Source: Limnohabitans sp. T6-20 (lineage in GTDB: Bacteria > Pseudomonadota > Gammaproteobacteria > Burkholderiales > Burkholderiaceae_C). From it: a stretch of 64,000 nucleotides of DNA. The stretch is taken from assembly GCF_003063505.1 (NCBI RefSeq), contig NZ_NERW01000003.1, positions 248,001-312,000 of the forward strand. Reading direction: 5' to 3'. The notes beneath the pieces were generated by a model. It had not been told where the DNA came from and did no database searches. It saw nothing but the letters and a program-made list of their open reading frames with translations. Both the position numbers and the translations under genes were made by a program. Positions 24,101 to 36,100 of the stretch are shown in pieces; positions within the stretch are counted from its first letter, which is position 1; the number at the start of each line of letters is the position of its first letter.

Positions 24101-27100
24101 GGCGTCTACACCTGCGACACCGGCAGCGGCGTAGTCGGCGTTCGTGGGTGCGGGGTTGTTCACGCCATCTTCGGCATAGGCGGCGATCTTATTGATCGCC
24201 GCAGTTTGCGCGGTGGCGGTGGCGGTGATAAGGGTTTGCAATTCACCCAAAGAATCGGTCTCGCTGCCGTCAGGATTTTTGGCAGCGATGGCCGCCAACA
24301 TGGCAGGCAAGTTGTCCACGGTCACACCGCTCAGGCCTGCTTTGACGAAGTCGGCTTCGGTCAGCGCAGGCGCAGGTGTGCCACCCGCAGCCACGGTTTG
24401 GATGGCGTTGGCGATGCGGGCCAGTTCGTTGATCTCTGCCACGGTGTCGACGTTGGCGGCTTGCAAGCCACCCACGATGTCGTTGAGCAAGGCCAAGTTT
24501 TCAACATCGCTGGCCGCAGCGCCGATTTCGGCACCGATGAGGGCGTATTGCACTGCGCTGGCGTTGGACGTAGTGGCTGCGGTGTTGTTGCCTGTGGCGG
24601 CGTCTACGTCGTTGGCTTGGGCCAGGATGACTTTGTAGGCGTTGACGATGGCCTGCAGTTTGGGCGCGGTGTCAGCGGCTGCACCATTGACGGGCGCACT
24701 GGCCAAAGCGTCGTTGATGGCATCGATGTTGTTGGCGTTGACGCCAACCACACCCGCGGCCACGTAGGTGCCCAAGTTGGGCACTGTGCCCGTTGCTGTG
24801 ACCAAGCCAGCGGCATTGGCACCGGCAAAGGTGCTCAAGTCGCCCAAGGCAACCACGGCTGCTTCGGCTGCGGTGGTGACGATGGTTTGCAACTCGCTCA
24901 GGCTGACGGTCTGGGTGCCGTCGTCGGCTTTGGCGGCTATGGCGGCCAGCACAGCGGGCAGGTTGTCGGTGCTCACACCGGTTAATCCAACCAAGGCGAA
25001 ATCGGTCGCGCTCAGCGCGGGGTTGGGCGTGCCACCGGCGGCGATCAGTTCGATGGCGTTGGCGATGCGGGCCAAGTTATTAATCTTGACGATGGTGTTG
25101 ACATCGGCGCTTTGTTGACCGCCGATGATGTCGCTCAACAGGTTGAAGTTTTCGGCATCGGTGGAGGCTGCGCCAATGTCGGCACCGATGAGCGCGTATT
25201 GCGCAGAGGTGGCGTTGGGCGTAGTAGCCGCCGTGTTGTTGCCTGCAGTGGCGTCCACATCGTTGGCTTGGGCCAGGATGGTGTTGTAGGCATCGACGAT
25301 GGCTTGCACTTCGGCGGTGGTGTCGGCACCGTTTTTGTCGTTGGCGTTGCCCAAGACGAGGTCGCTGCCCTTTTGGCTGTTGATGGCGTCGTTGATGGCG
25401 CTCAGGTTGGCCGAGCTCACGCCCTTCACACCGGCGGCGGCGTAGTCGGTCGTGGCTGGTGCGGTGGCACCCGTTTCGGCATAGGCGGCGATCACGTTGA
25501 TCGCGGTGCTTTGCGCAGCGGCTGTGGCGGTGATGACCGTTTGCAGCTTGCTCAGGCTGTCAGTCTCTGTGCCACTGTTGGCTTTGGCGGCGATGGCTGC
25601 AAGCACGGCGGGTAGGTTGTCGATGGTGACACCGGTCAGACCCAAAGTGACGAAATCGGCCATGCTCAATGCGGGCGTGGCTGTGCCATCGGCAGCGGTC
25701 AACTGGATGGCGTTGGCAATCCGGGCCAGGGTGTTGATCTCGGCGACAGTGTCCACATCAGCGGCTTGCTTGCCTGCGACGGCATCGTTCAAAAGGCTGA
25801 GGTTTTCAGGGTCGCTGGCGGCGGCCCCAATGTCCGAACCGATGAGTGCGTATTGCGAAGCATTGACTTTGTCTGTGGTGTCGGCGGTGTTGTTGCCTGC
25901 GCTGTTGGCCACGTCGTTGGCTTGGGCCAAAACGGTGTTGTAGGCATTGACGATGGCCTGCACTTTGGTCGTGGTGTGGGCGGCTTGGCCGTTGACGCTG
26001 GCACTGGCCAGCGCGTCTTTGATGGCGTTGAGGTTGGTGGCATCAACGCCAGTCACGCCAGCAGCGGTGAAGTCAGCCAGCACGGGCGCAGTGCCTGTGG
26101 CAGTGGCCAAACCGGTGGCGTTGGTTTCGGCGTAAGCGCTGATGGAAGTCAGTGCGCTGGCAGCGGCTTGGGCGGTGCTGCTCAAAATGGCTTGCAACTC
26201 GGCCAAAGAATCGGTGGCGCTGCCGTCGTTGTTTTGCGCGGCGATGGCTGCCAAGACAGCGGGCAGGTTGTCGGTGGTCACGCCGGACAGACCAGCTTTG
26301 GCAAAGTCTGCGGCGGTCAGCGCAGGCGTGGCTGTGCCGTTGGCGGCAACCAATTGGATGGCGTTGGCGATGCGCGCCAAGTCGTTGATGGCCGCGATGG
26401 TGTTGACGTCGGTGGTTTGCAGGCCGCCAACGATGTCGTTCAAGAGGTTGAGGTTTTCTGCATCGGTGGCAGCGCCGCCGATGTTGGCGCCGATCAAGGC
26501 GTATTGATCGGCCGTGGGGTTGACGCCCGGTGTGGCGTCGGGCGTGGTGTTGCCTGCGGCGATAGTGGTGTCGTTGGCCTCGCCAAGAATGGCGTTGTAG
26601 GCATCGACGATGGCTTGCACTTTGGCGGTGGTGTCCGCCTCAGAAAGACCCACTGACAAACTGGCCAGCGCGTCGTTGATGGCGCTCAGGTTGTTGTCGT
26701 TCACACCGGTCACACCAGCGTTGACGTAAACGCTCAGCACAGGCGCTGTGCCCGTGCTGGCGTTGACCAAGCCCGTGGTGTTTGTTTGTGCAAAACCGCT
26801 GAGTACGGTCATGGCGGTGGCCGCTGCACTGGCTGCATTGCTGACCACGGTTTGCAACTCGCTCAGGCTGTCCACGGCACTGCCATCATCTGTAGTGGCC
26901 ACGATGGCGGCACGCACAGCGCTCAGGTTGTCGTCGGTCACACCAGTGATGCCCAGCGCTTCGAGTTGTGCTTTGGTGAGGGTACTGGTGGCACCCGCGC
27001 CCAAGGCCGCAGCGGCCATGACCGCAGACACGGCATCGGCCAGAGTTTGCACTTCGGTCACTTGGTCCACATCGACAGCGGCCAGCACATCGATGCGGTC

Positions 27101-30100
27101 GCCCAGCAAGTTGGCTTTGGCTGTGCTGTCGACACCGCTCACGCCTATGGCAGCGTAGTTGGCTTGGGTGGGGTTGGCTGTGGCTGCGGTGTCGGCGTTG
27201 TTCAGGATGGCATTGAAGCCATCGACGATGGCCTGCACTTTGGCGGCGGTGTTGGCTTGCGCGCCTGTGACGTCTGTGTCGTTCAAGGCGTCGTTGATGG
27301 CGGCCAGGTTTTGTGCAGTGACACCGGTCACGCCCATGGCTGCGTACTGCGCGGCGCTGGGAGATGAGGCCGTGGCCGTGTTGCCTTGGGCGGTGGCTTC
27401 AATGGCCGATGCGGCGTTGATGGCGTTGGTCACCACCTGTTGCAAGCCTGCTTGCGTGTTGAGTTGTGTGGCGTCTGTGGCGGCCAACAGGGCTGCTTGC
27501 ACTGTGCTCAAGTTGGCACTGGTGACACCGGTCACCCCTAGGGCGGCGAGTTGCGCTTCATTGGCGTTGCCGTCCATCACGGCTTGCACTGCGTTGGCCA
27601 GCGTTTGCACTTTGAGCACGGTATTCACATCCGTCTGCCCCTTGCTGTCGATCACGTCGCCCAGCAAAGTGACCTCTTCGGGTGTGTTAACCCCCGTCAC
27701 GCCGATGGCCGCGTAGTTGGTTTGCGACGGATGGGTGGCGTTGTTGGCGCTTCCCGTGGCGTTGTCCAAGATGGCATTGAAGCCGTCGACGATGGCTTGC
27801 ACTTTAGCTGCGGTGTCGGCCTGGCTGCCTGTGACATCCGGGTCATTCAGTGCGTCGTTGATAGAGGCCAGGTTTTGTCCAGTCACGCCGGTCACGCCCA
27901 GGGCATCGTACTGTGCGGCGCTCGGTGTGGTGGCGGTGGCGCTATTGGCTTGTGCGGCCGCTTGAATGGCAGCCAAAGCGCTGAGGGCTTCGCTGACCAC
28001 GGTTTTAAGGCCAGCCTGGGTGTTGAGTTCAGTCGCGTCAGTGGCTGCGGCCAAAGCGGCTTGCACGGTGCTCAGGTTGGCAGGCGTCACGCCGGTCACG
28101 CCCAGGGCTTCAAGTTGCGCCTGAGTGGCAGTGCCGTTCATCACGGCTTGCACGGCGTCGGCCAGGGCTTGCACTTTGGCAGTCGTGTTGACGTCAGCCT
28201 GCGTTTTACCGTCCAACACGTCGCCGAGCAAAGAGGCTTCTTGGGCGGTGTCCACACCGTTGACGCCAATGGCTTCGTAGTGGGCTTGGGTGGGGTTGGC
28301 CGCGTTGTTGGCTGTGCCGTCGGCGTTGTTCAACACGGCGTTGAAGCCGTCCACGATGGCTTGCACCTTGGCGGCCGTGTTGGCTTGCGCGCCGGTGACG
28401 TCGGGGTCGTTCAAGGCGCTGTTGATGGCGGCCAGATTTTGATCGGTCACACCGGTCACCCCCATGGCGGCGTATTGCGCAGCGGTGGGCGTGGTGCTGG
28501 TGGCGTTGTTGGCTTGTGCGGCGTTTTCAATCACCGCCAAGAAACCAATGGCATTGTTCACCACCGTCTGCAAACCTGTGGCGGTGTTGAGTTGGGTGGC
28601 GTCGTTGGCAGCAGCCAAAGCGGCTTGCACCGTGCTGAGGTTGGTACTAGTCACACCTGTCACACCCAAAGCGGCGAGTTGTGTCTCAGTGGGGTTGCCG
28701 TTCATGACGGCTTGCACCGCGTCGGCCAAAGCTTGCACTTGGCCCACGGTGTTGACATCGGTTCTGACTTTGGCGTCGATCACATCACCAAGCAAAGAGA
28801 CTTCTTGCGGGCTATCGACACCGTTCACGCCGATGGCCGCGTAGTGGGCTTGGGTGGGGTTGGTCACCGCGTTGGTGCCACCGGTGGCGTTGTTCAAGAT
28901 GGCGTTGAAGCCGTCCACGATGGCTTGCACTTTGGCCGCGGTGTCGGCTTGGGCGCCGGTGACGTCGGTGTCATTCAAGACATCGTTGATCGAGGCCAAG
29001 TTTTGCGCGGTCACGCCGGTCACGCCCATGGCGTCGTACTGAGCGGCACTCGGTGTGGTGGCGGTGGCGTTGTTGCTTTGCGCTGCGCCCTGAATGGCGG
29101 CCAGTGCGTTGGTGGCGTCGGTCACCACTGCTTGCAAATGCGCTTGGGTGTTGAGCTCGGTCGCTTCGGTGGCGGCCGCCAAAGCGGCTTGCACGGTGCT
29201 CAGGTTGGCGGGCGTCACTCCGCTCACGCCCAGGGCTTCAAGTTGCGCTTGCGTGGCGTTGCCGTTCATCACGGCTTGCACGGCGTCGGCCAAGGCCTGC
29301 AGCTTGGCCACGGTGTTGACGTCGGTGCTGGCTTTGCCGTCAAGCACGTCGCCCAACAGGCTGAGTTCTTGCGGGGTGTCCACACCATTGATGCCAATGG
29401 CGGTGTAGTCGCTGGCCAAAGGATCGGCCGCATTGCCCGGCACGCCGTCGGCGGTGCCCAAGATGGTGTTGTACGCATCGACGATGGTTTGCACTTTGGC
29501 CGCTGTGCTGGCTTGGGTGCCGGTGATTTCTGCGTCGTTCAAGGCGCTGTTCAAGGCGGCCAGGTTTTGTGCGTTGACACCTGTCAGCCCCAGGGCTTGG
29601 TATTGGGCCAGACCAGGATTTGTGTCGGTGGCGTTGTTGTTTTGCGCGGCCGATTGGATGGCCGACAGCGCGCTTTGGTAAGCGGTAACGGCACTGTCGA
29701 CGACGCCTTGCAACTCGCTCAGCGAGTCGGTGCCCGTGCCACTGTCTGGCTGGGCCGCAATGGCGTTGAGCACCGCACGCAAGTTGTCAGTGGTGACGCC
29801 CGTCAACCCCAACGATGCCAGATTGACTTCGGTCAGTGCAGGCGTGGGTGTGCCACCGCTCGCCTGCGTTTGGATGGCGTTGGCCAAGTTCGCAAGCGTG
29901 TTGATCTCGGCGATCGTGTCCACGCCAGCGGTGGTTTTAGAGCCCACGATGTCGTTGAGCAAGGCGAGGTTTTCGGCATCGGTCGCAGCCGCGCCGATGT
30001 TGGCGCCAATGGTGGCGTATTGGGCAGCGGTGGGGTTGCTGGCGGTGTTGACGTCGCTGGCATTGCCGTTGGCTTCAGTCAGCACAGCGTTGTAGGCGTT

Positions 30101-33100
30101 GACGATGGCTTGCACTTTGGCCGCGCTGTTGGCCGAGACGCTGTCGTCCGCATTGCCATCGGTGGCGTCTGCCCCAGCTTGGGCTTTGATGGCGCTGTTG
30201 ATGGCGTCCACATTGCCGCTGGCAGAGTTGCCCACGTTGCCGGTGACACCGGTCACGCCTGCTGCGGCGTAGTCGTCTTTTGTCGGCACGACCGTGCCCG
30301 TGGCCGCGTAGTCGGCGATTTTGGCAACAGCGGTGTCAAACGCATCAATGGCGTTTTTCACCACGCTGGCGAGTTCGGCTTGCGTGGCAATTGCAGTGCC
30401 GTCGCTGTTGGCAGCTGCAATGGCGGCTTGCACGGCAGCCGCATTATCCGGGGTGACGGCGGGCAGCGCCGTGCCGCTCACGCTCTGACCGGCAACCAAG
30501 GCGGTGATTTGGTCCACCGTGGGCGCAGTTTGGCCTGCGGCAGCGGTGTAAGCGATGGCGGCTTTGGCAGCGTCGGCCAAAGCTTGCAATTCGTCCACGG
30601 TGTCCACGGCGATGGGGGCTTTGCCGTCGATCACATCGCTGAGCAAAGCGGCCGAGGCGGTGGTCACGCCTGTCACACCTAAGTGGGTGTAGTCGGTCGC
30701 GGATGCGGTGTTGCCTGCAGAGGCGTTGCCATCGGTGCCGTCAGCGGCAGCGAGCACTTTGTTGTAAGCGTTGACGATGTCTTGCACTTTGGCCACGCTG
30801 TCGGTGGCGCTGGCGTCGACCGCCGCGCTGTTGAGCACGTTGTTGATGGCGGCCAAGTTGCCTGCGTTCACGCCGGTGATGCCTGCCAAGGTGTATGTGG
30901 TCAGGGTGGGTGAGGTGGCGGTGGCGTCGTTGGCTTGCGCGGCATCGCGCAAGGTGCTGAGCGCCGCGTTGAGCACAAATGTGGTGGTTGCGGTGTTGCC
31001 CACGTTGCCCGCGATGTCGGTGCTCTTGACGGCAACGGTGTAGGTACCGTCTTCGTTGACAAGGGTATTGGACAGGCTCAAGCTGGCGGTGCCTGCTGCA
31101 GCTTCGTCTGCGGTGACGGTGTGGCTGGTGGTGCGCTGCGTGCTATCAGGTGCCGTGAATGTGAAGTTGAGCGTGTCGCCCGCTTTGCTGCCGCTGGGCA
31201 AGGTGATTTGGTATTGCAGGCCATTGGCCAGCTCGGTCTGATTCACGCCGTTGACAGCTTCAGCCAGGGTGAGCACAGGCGCAGGAATGGCAGCAGGACT
31301 TCCGTCTGCGTTGTTGCCGGGGGCCTGGGTGTCGAGCGTGAAGCTCAAAGGCGCACTGACTTTGCTGCTGTTGCCCGCCACGTCTGAGGTCTTGGCCGTC
31401 AAGGTGTAAGAGCCGTTTTCTACGGCGCTGCTGGTGGGCAAGATCACCGCCGCGATGCCGCTGTTGATGTCGGCCTGAATGAGCGTGTGGCTGAAAATGC
31501 GCACGGTGCCATTGGGCGCAGTGACCGCGATCTCCAGTTTGTCGCCCACGACGGAACCTATGGGCAGCGTGACCACAGCTTGCATGCCATCGCTGAATTC
31601 GGCAGCGTTGATGCCCTGCGTGGCATTGACGCTTTCGGTCAGCACCACCGAAGGGACCGCGATGGTTTCGTCTGTGCCGTCGGTTTTTTGGCCGGGCGCT
31701 TGCGTATCTACTTTGAGATTGGGGCTCTGCGAGGTCACGCTGCCGTAGCGGTTGGTGACGCTCAACTGCGCAGCTTGCGTGCCATTAGCCAGACTGTGCA
31801 CAGCCGTGCCGGGCACGCTGAGCAAGAAGGTGTTGGCCGCGCTAGCGCTCACGCCCGCTTGCACGTAGGCTGTGTACGTCACACCGCCCACCGTAAAGCT
31901 AACCGCTGAGCCGATTTGTGCGTCGGTGGTACCGGAGACCACCAAATCTTGGTTGCTCTCAGCCGCGTTGATGTAACCGTCGACCGCAAGCGGGTTGAGC
32001 GTGACGACAGGTGGGGTGCTGTTGATGATCAGCTCTTTGTTGCCCATGTCCGATGTAGTCACGCTGACTGCATTCACCTGGCCTGCAGTTACTGTGATAG
32101 ACACGTCATAGGTGCCATCAGGCAATGGCGTGAAGCCGCTGACCAAGCTGGTGTTGAGGCTCCAGGTTTTGGCAGTCGCGTTGTAGCTCAAGCCTGCGGG
32201 CATGGCATTGATAGTGCCGGTGATGGTCTGGTTGTTGACAATGACTTTGATTTCGTCATTGCCCTCTAGGGCGATGTAGCTGCTGTCCAATGCGGGGTCT
32301 GTACCCACAACGAACTTGGCCGCCTTACCGGTGAGCGTGGGGGTCGCGGCATAAGCACCGTTGGTCATGACGCCATGCGTGAAGAGGTTGTCCACCGTGG
32401 GCACGTTGGGTCGGGCCGTGTTGACGAACAGATTGAAGTGGTCTTCGACCGTGGGGTTGCCCGCCGCGTCGGTGACCTGTACGCTCACGCCGTAAGTGTT
32501 GCCGTGGTTCAACGCGATGGCGTCGGCTGTGGGCAAGGTGATGGTCCAGGTGTTGGGCTGCGCGCCGGCACCGGCTTGCACGGTGGCGGCGTAAGTGATG
32601 CCATTGAGCGTGACTTGCACGCCCTGCCCCACTTCCGCATTGGTCGTGCCTTGAATGGCCACAGGCGTGGCCACGGTGGTGAGCACCACGCCGCGTTCAG
32701 CGGCACTGAATTCGCCTGTTGTGCTGGTCAACAAAGACACAACATCACCGGAGATGTTGGTGACAAACAAAGTAGGGGCTGTCGCGTCCAAGGTGAAGGA
32801 GCTCAGGCTGTCGGCGGTGATCAAGCCATCGCTCACGCGCGTAATGTGGCTAGTGAGGGTGTAGCTGCCGTCTTCGTCCACCGCTGTGCGGGGCACTGTC
32901 AGGGTCACGCTGCTTGCAGCGACTTCTTGCGAAGTCAAGGCATGTGTGACGCTGCGCAGGTCGCCATTGGGGTCTTTGAGCGACAGGGTCAGCACGTCGC
33001 CCACACTGGCACCGGCGGGCACACCCACCACGGTTTGCAAGCCGTCGAGCAACTCGGTGGCACTCACGCCGCTTGTGGCTTCGGCCATCACAACAGGGGC

Positions 33101-36100
33101 GGTGCTGGCCAGCCAGTTGACGGTGTTGACGAGGGTTTGCACTTCGCTCAGGGTGTCCACGGTGCTGGCGTCTCTGCCCAGCACGGCGGCGTCAATTGCG
33201 GCAAGCACGCGGCTCAAGTTGGCCGTGGTCACGCCCGACACGCCGATGGCCAGAAGGTCGTCAGCCGTCAAAGCAACGGAGGGGGTTTGACCCAAGCCCA
33301 CTTGCACCACACGCTCTGCAATGCTGGCGAGGTTCAAAATTTTGGCGGCACTGTCTACGCCGGTGCTGCCCGACTTGTCCAAGATGTCGTTGAACAAGGC
33401 GCGGTTGAATTCCAGATCAATGACTTGGTTCAATCCCAAGGCCGTGATGTCGGCGTTGTCGAGGACCGCGCCGGTGCCAGCAGTGCCATCGGCCAATGCA
33501 CGGATTTGTTGCACAGCATCCACCAGCGCCTGAATTTTGGCGGGGCTGTCAACCTCAGCGCCGTGGATGGCATCGGTGTCGAGCATGTCGTTGATGAGGG
33601 CCACGTTGTCGGCGCTCACACCCGTCACGCCTGCGGAGACGTATTCCGCCACGCTGGGGCTTGTGCTGGTGGCGGTGTTGTTTTCAGCCGCACCGGTGAT
33701 GGCGTTCAAGGCTTGGATGATGTGGTCCACCAAAGCTTGCAAGCTGGCCTGGTCGACGGGTGCAGCGCTTGTGGCACTGCCGTTGGCGGCTTCGAGCGCG
33801 CGCAACACGGCGGCCAAATTGGCTTCGGTGACACCCGTAACCAGGTGGCTCAAATTGGCTACGGTGGGCACGGTGCCCGATGCGGCGGCCGCTGCGGCAC
33901 TGGTGTAAGCCAGCACGACTTTGGCTGCATCGACCAGCGTTTGCAGCTCGGCCACGGTGTCCACATCGGTGGTCGTTTTGCTATCGATCACATCACCGAG
34001 CAACGCGGCAGTGGCGGCAGTGACACCAGTCACGCCAAGGTTGGCGTAGTCGGTGACGCTGGCCGCTGCGGTGGCGTCACCGTCTGTGCCGTTGGCTGCG
34101 GCCAGCACCTTGTTGAACGCGTTGACGATGGCTTGCACTTCGGCAGGCGTATCGGCTTTGGCACCGTCCACGACGGCCGAAGCCAGTGCGTCGTTGATGG
34201 CGGCGAGGTTGCCTGCGGTCACGCCGGTCACACCTGCGTTGGTGTAGGTGGCGAGGTCTGGCACAGCGCCCGAAGACAGGGCCAGGCCCAGTGTGTTGTT
34301 TTGCGCGAAGCTGCTGAGGGCGTCCAGCGCCAGGCCGACGCTGTCCACGGCGGTTTGCAGTTGGCTCAAGGAAGCGGTCTCGCTGCCGTTGTCGTTTTTG
34401 GCAGTGATAGCGGCCAGCACGGCAAACAGGTTATCGGGTGTGACACCCGTGACGCCGATCAGGCTCAGGTCTTTTTCGTTGAGCGCAGGCGTGGCTGTGC
34501 CTCCAGCCGCTAAGGTCTGAATGGCATTGGCGATTCGGGCGAGCTCGTCGAGCTTGGACACACTGTCAACGCCGACGCTGCTTTGCCCACCCACGATGCT
34601 GTTAAGCAAGGCCAGATTGTCCGGATCTGTAGCAGCTGTGCCGATGCTGGCACCAATGGCCGCATATTGGGCAACGGTTGGCTTGCTGCCGGTGTTGGCC
34701 CCATTGGCCTCGCCCAGGATGACGTTGTAGGCATCGACAATGGCTTGCACTTTGACGGCCGTATTGACTTGGTCAGCACCAATGGCCATGCTGTTGAGCG
34801 CGCTGTTGATGGCTGCCAAATTGCCACTGTTGACGCCCGTCACACCCGCTGCCGAGTAGACCCTTGCATTGGGGTTGATGTCACTTGTGTCATTGCTTTG
34901 CGCTGCAGCACTGATCGTGGCCAAGGCTGCGGTGTAGGCCGCCAGGGCATCGACGACAAGGGTTTGCAGCTCGGACTGGGCGTTCACCAGCGTGCCGTCT
35001 CCATTGGCCGCAGCCAATGCCGCCAAGACCAGTGCCAGGTTGTCGGGTGTCACGGGACTGACCGTACTGCCTGCGACCAAGGCACCCGTCAGCGCATTGA
35101 TTTGCTCGGCTGTGGGCGCATTAGGGGCGTTGAGCACAGGGTCAACGTAGCCCAGCACTTGCTTGACCGCGTTGGCCAGCGTTTGCAACTCGGCCACGGT
35201 GTCCACATCGGTGGCGGCTTTGCCGTCAATCACGTCACTGAGCAAGGCCGCGGTGGCGGCGCTCACGCTTGTCACGCCCAAGCTGGCGTAGTCGGCGGCA
35301 GTGGCCGTTGCGGCGGCATCACCGTCGGTGCCGTTGGCAGCGCTCAGCACTTTGTTGTAGGCGTTAACGATGGCTTGCAGCTCGGCGGGCGTGTCGGCGG
35401 CAGCACCATCAACGGCGGCACTGGCCAAGACATCGTTGATGGCGTTGAGGTTGCTGGCTGTCACGCCTGTGATGCCTGCGGCCGTGTAGGTGCTCAGGTC
35501 AGGTGCAGCGCCTGTGGCAAGGGCCAAGCCGTTGCGCTGGGTCTGTGCAAAATCCGCAATCGCTTTGAGCGCAGATTGCGCGGGATCGATCACGGGTCCG
35601 GTTTGCCCGCCTGAGTCGGTTCCGCCCGATGTGGCTGCACCATCTGCAGCCACTGACGTTTGCCCTGCTGCAGCCACGCCCGCTGCGCCAAGCGCAGCCA
35701 AGGCCGGATTGATCGCCAAAACCCCCAGTGCCGTGCCACTGGCAACGGACACTTCTGCCGACCCCAAAACAGCCACAAGGCTGTCTTTTGATTCGAGCAA
35801 GGAGGACAAGCTCTTGCCTGCATCGCCGCCATCCACCACGTATTCGTAAAAACTGCCGTTTTCAGATTGACCCACCACGGCCGAAAACCCGTCGGGCACG
35901 ACCTCGAAGTAACCATCAAGAATCAACTCACTGCTTTGCGCGCCCTCACCGATCGTGATTTGAAGGTCTTTGTTCACCCTTTTGACCTTGACCACTTGGG
36001 GGGCCGAGGCCCCGTCCTGACTTACCGTTTTGAGCTGGTATCGCAAACCCGACTGGGCCTTGATGTGCAAACTCTGCCCGCGCGCAGCACTGCCAGAGAT

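Larger units (their letters stand above)
21695..30950 (-). repeat. helical repeat array B (about 3,080 residues)
   Basis: A very long all-helical-looking array of GVTGVTxxNLxAIN units of roughly 55-65 residues, grouped into larger modules. Two module families are visible: one with an exact 564-bp spacing (27.05-29.69 kb), and one of 651-660 bp (22.6-26.5 kb). Spacings measured between equivalent Tyr codons (complement of tat/tac) are all multiples of three. The composition is Ala, Asn, Asp, Val and Thr with no Cys noticed. Predicted by inference to form an extended solenoid or stalk. Confidence 0.8.

Noticed and set aside
14000-30000. CRISPR-like regular repeats
   Set aside because: Periods are 300-660 bp, always multiples of three, and are coding modules in frame. 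There are no short direct repeats with unique spacers.
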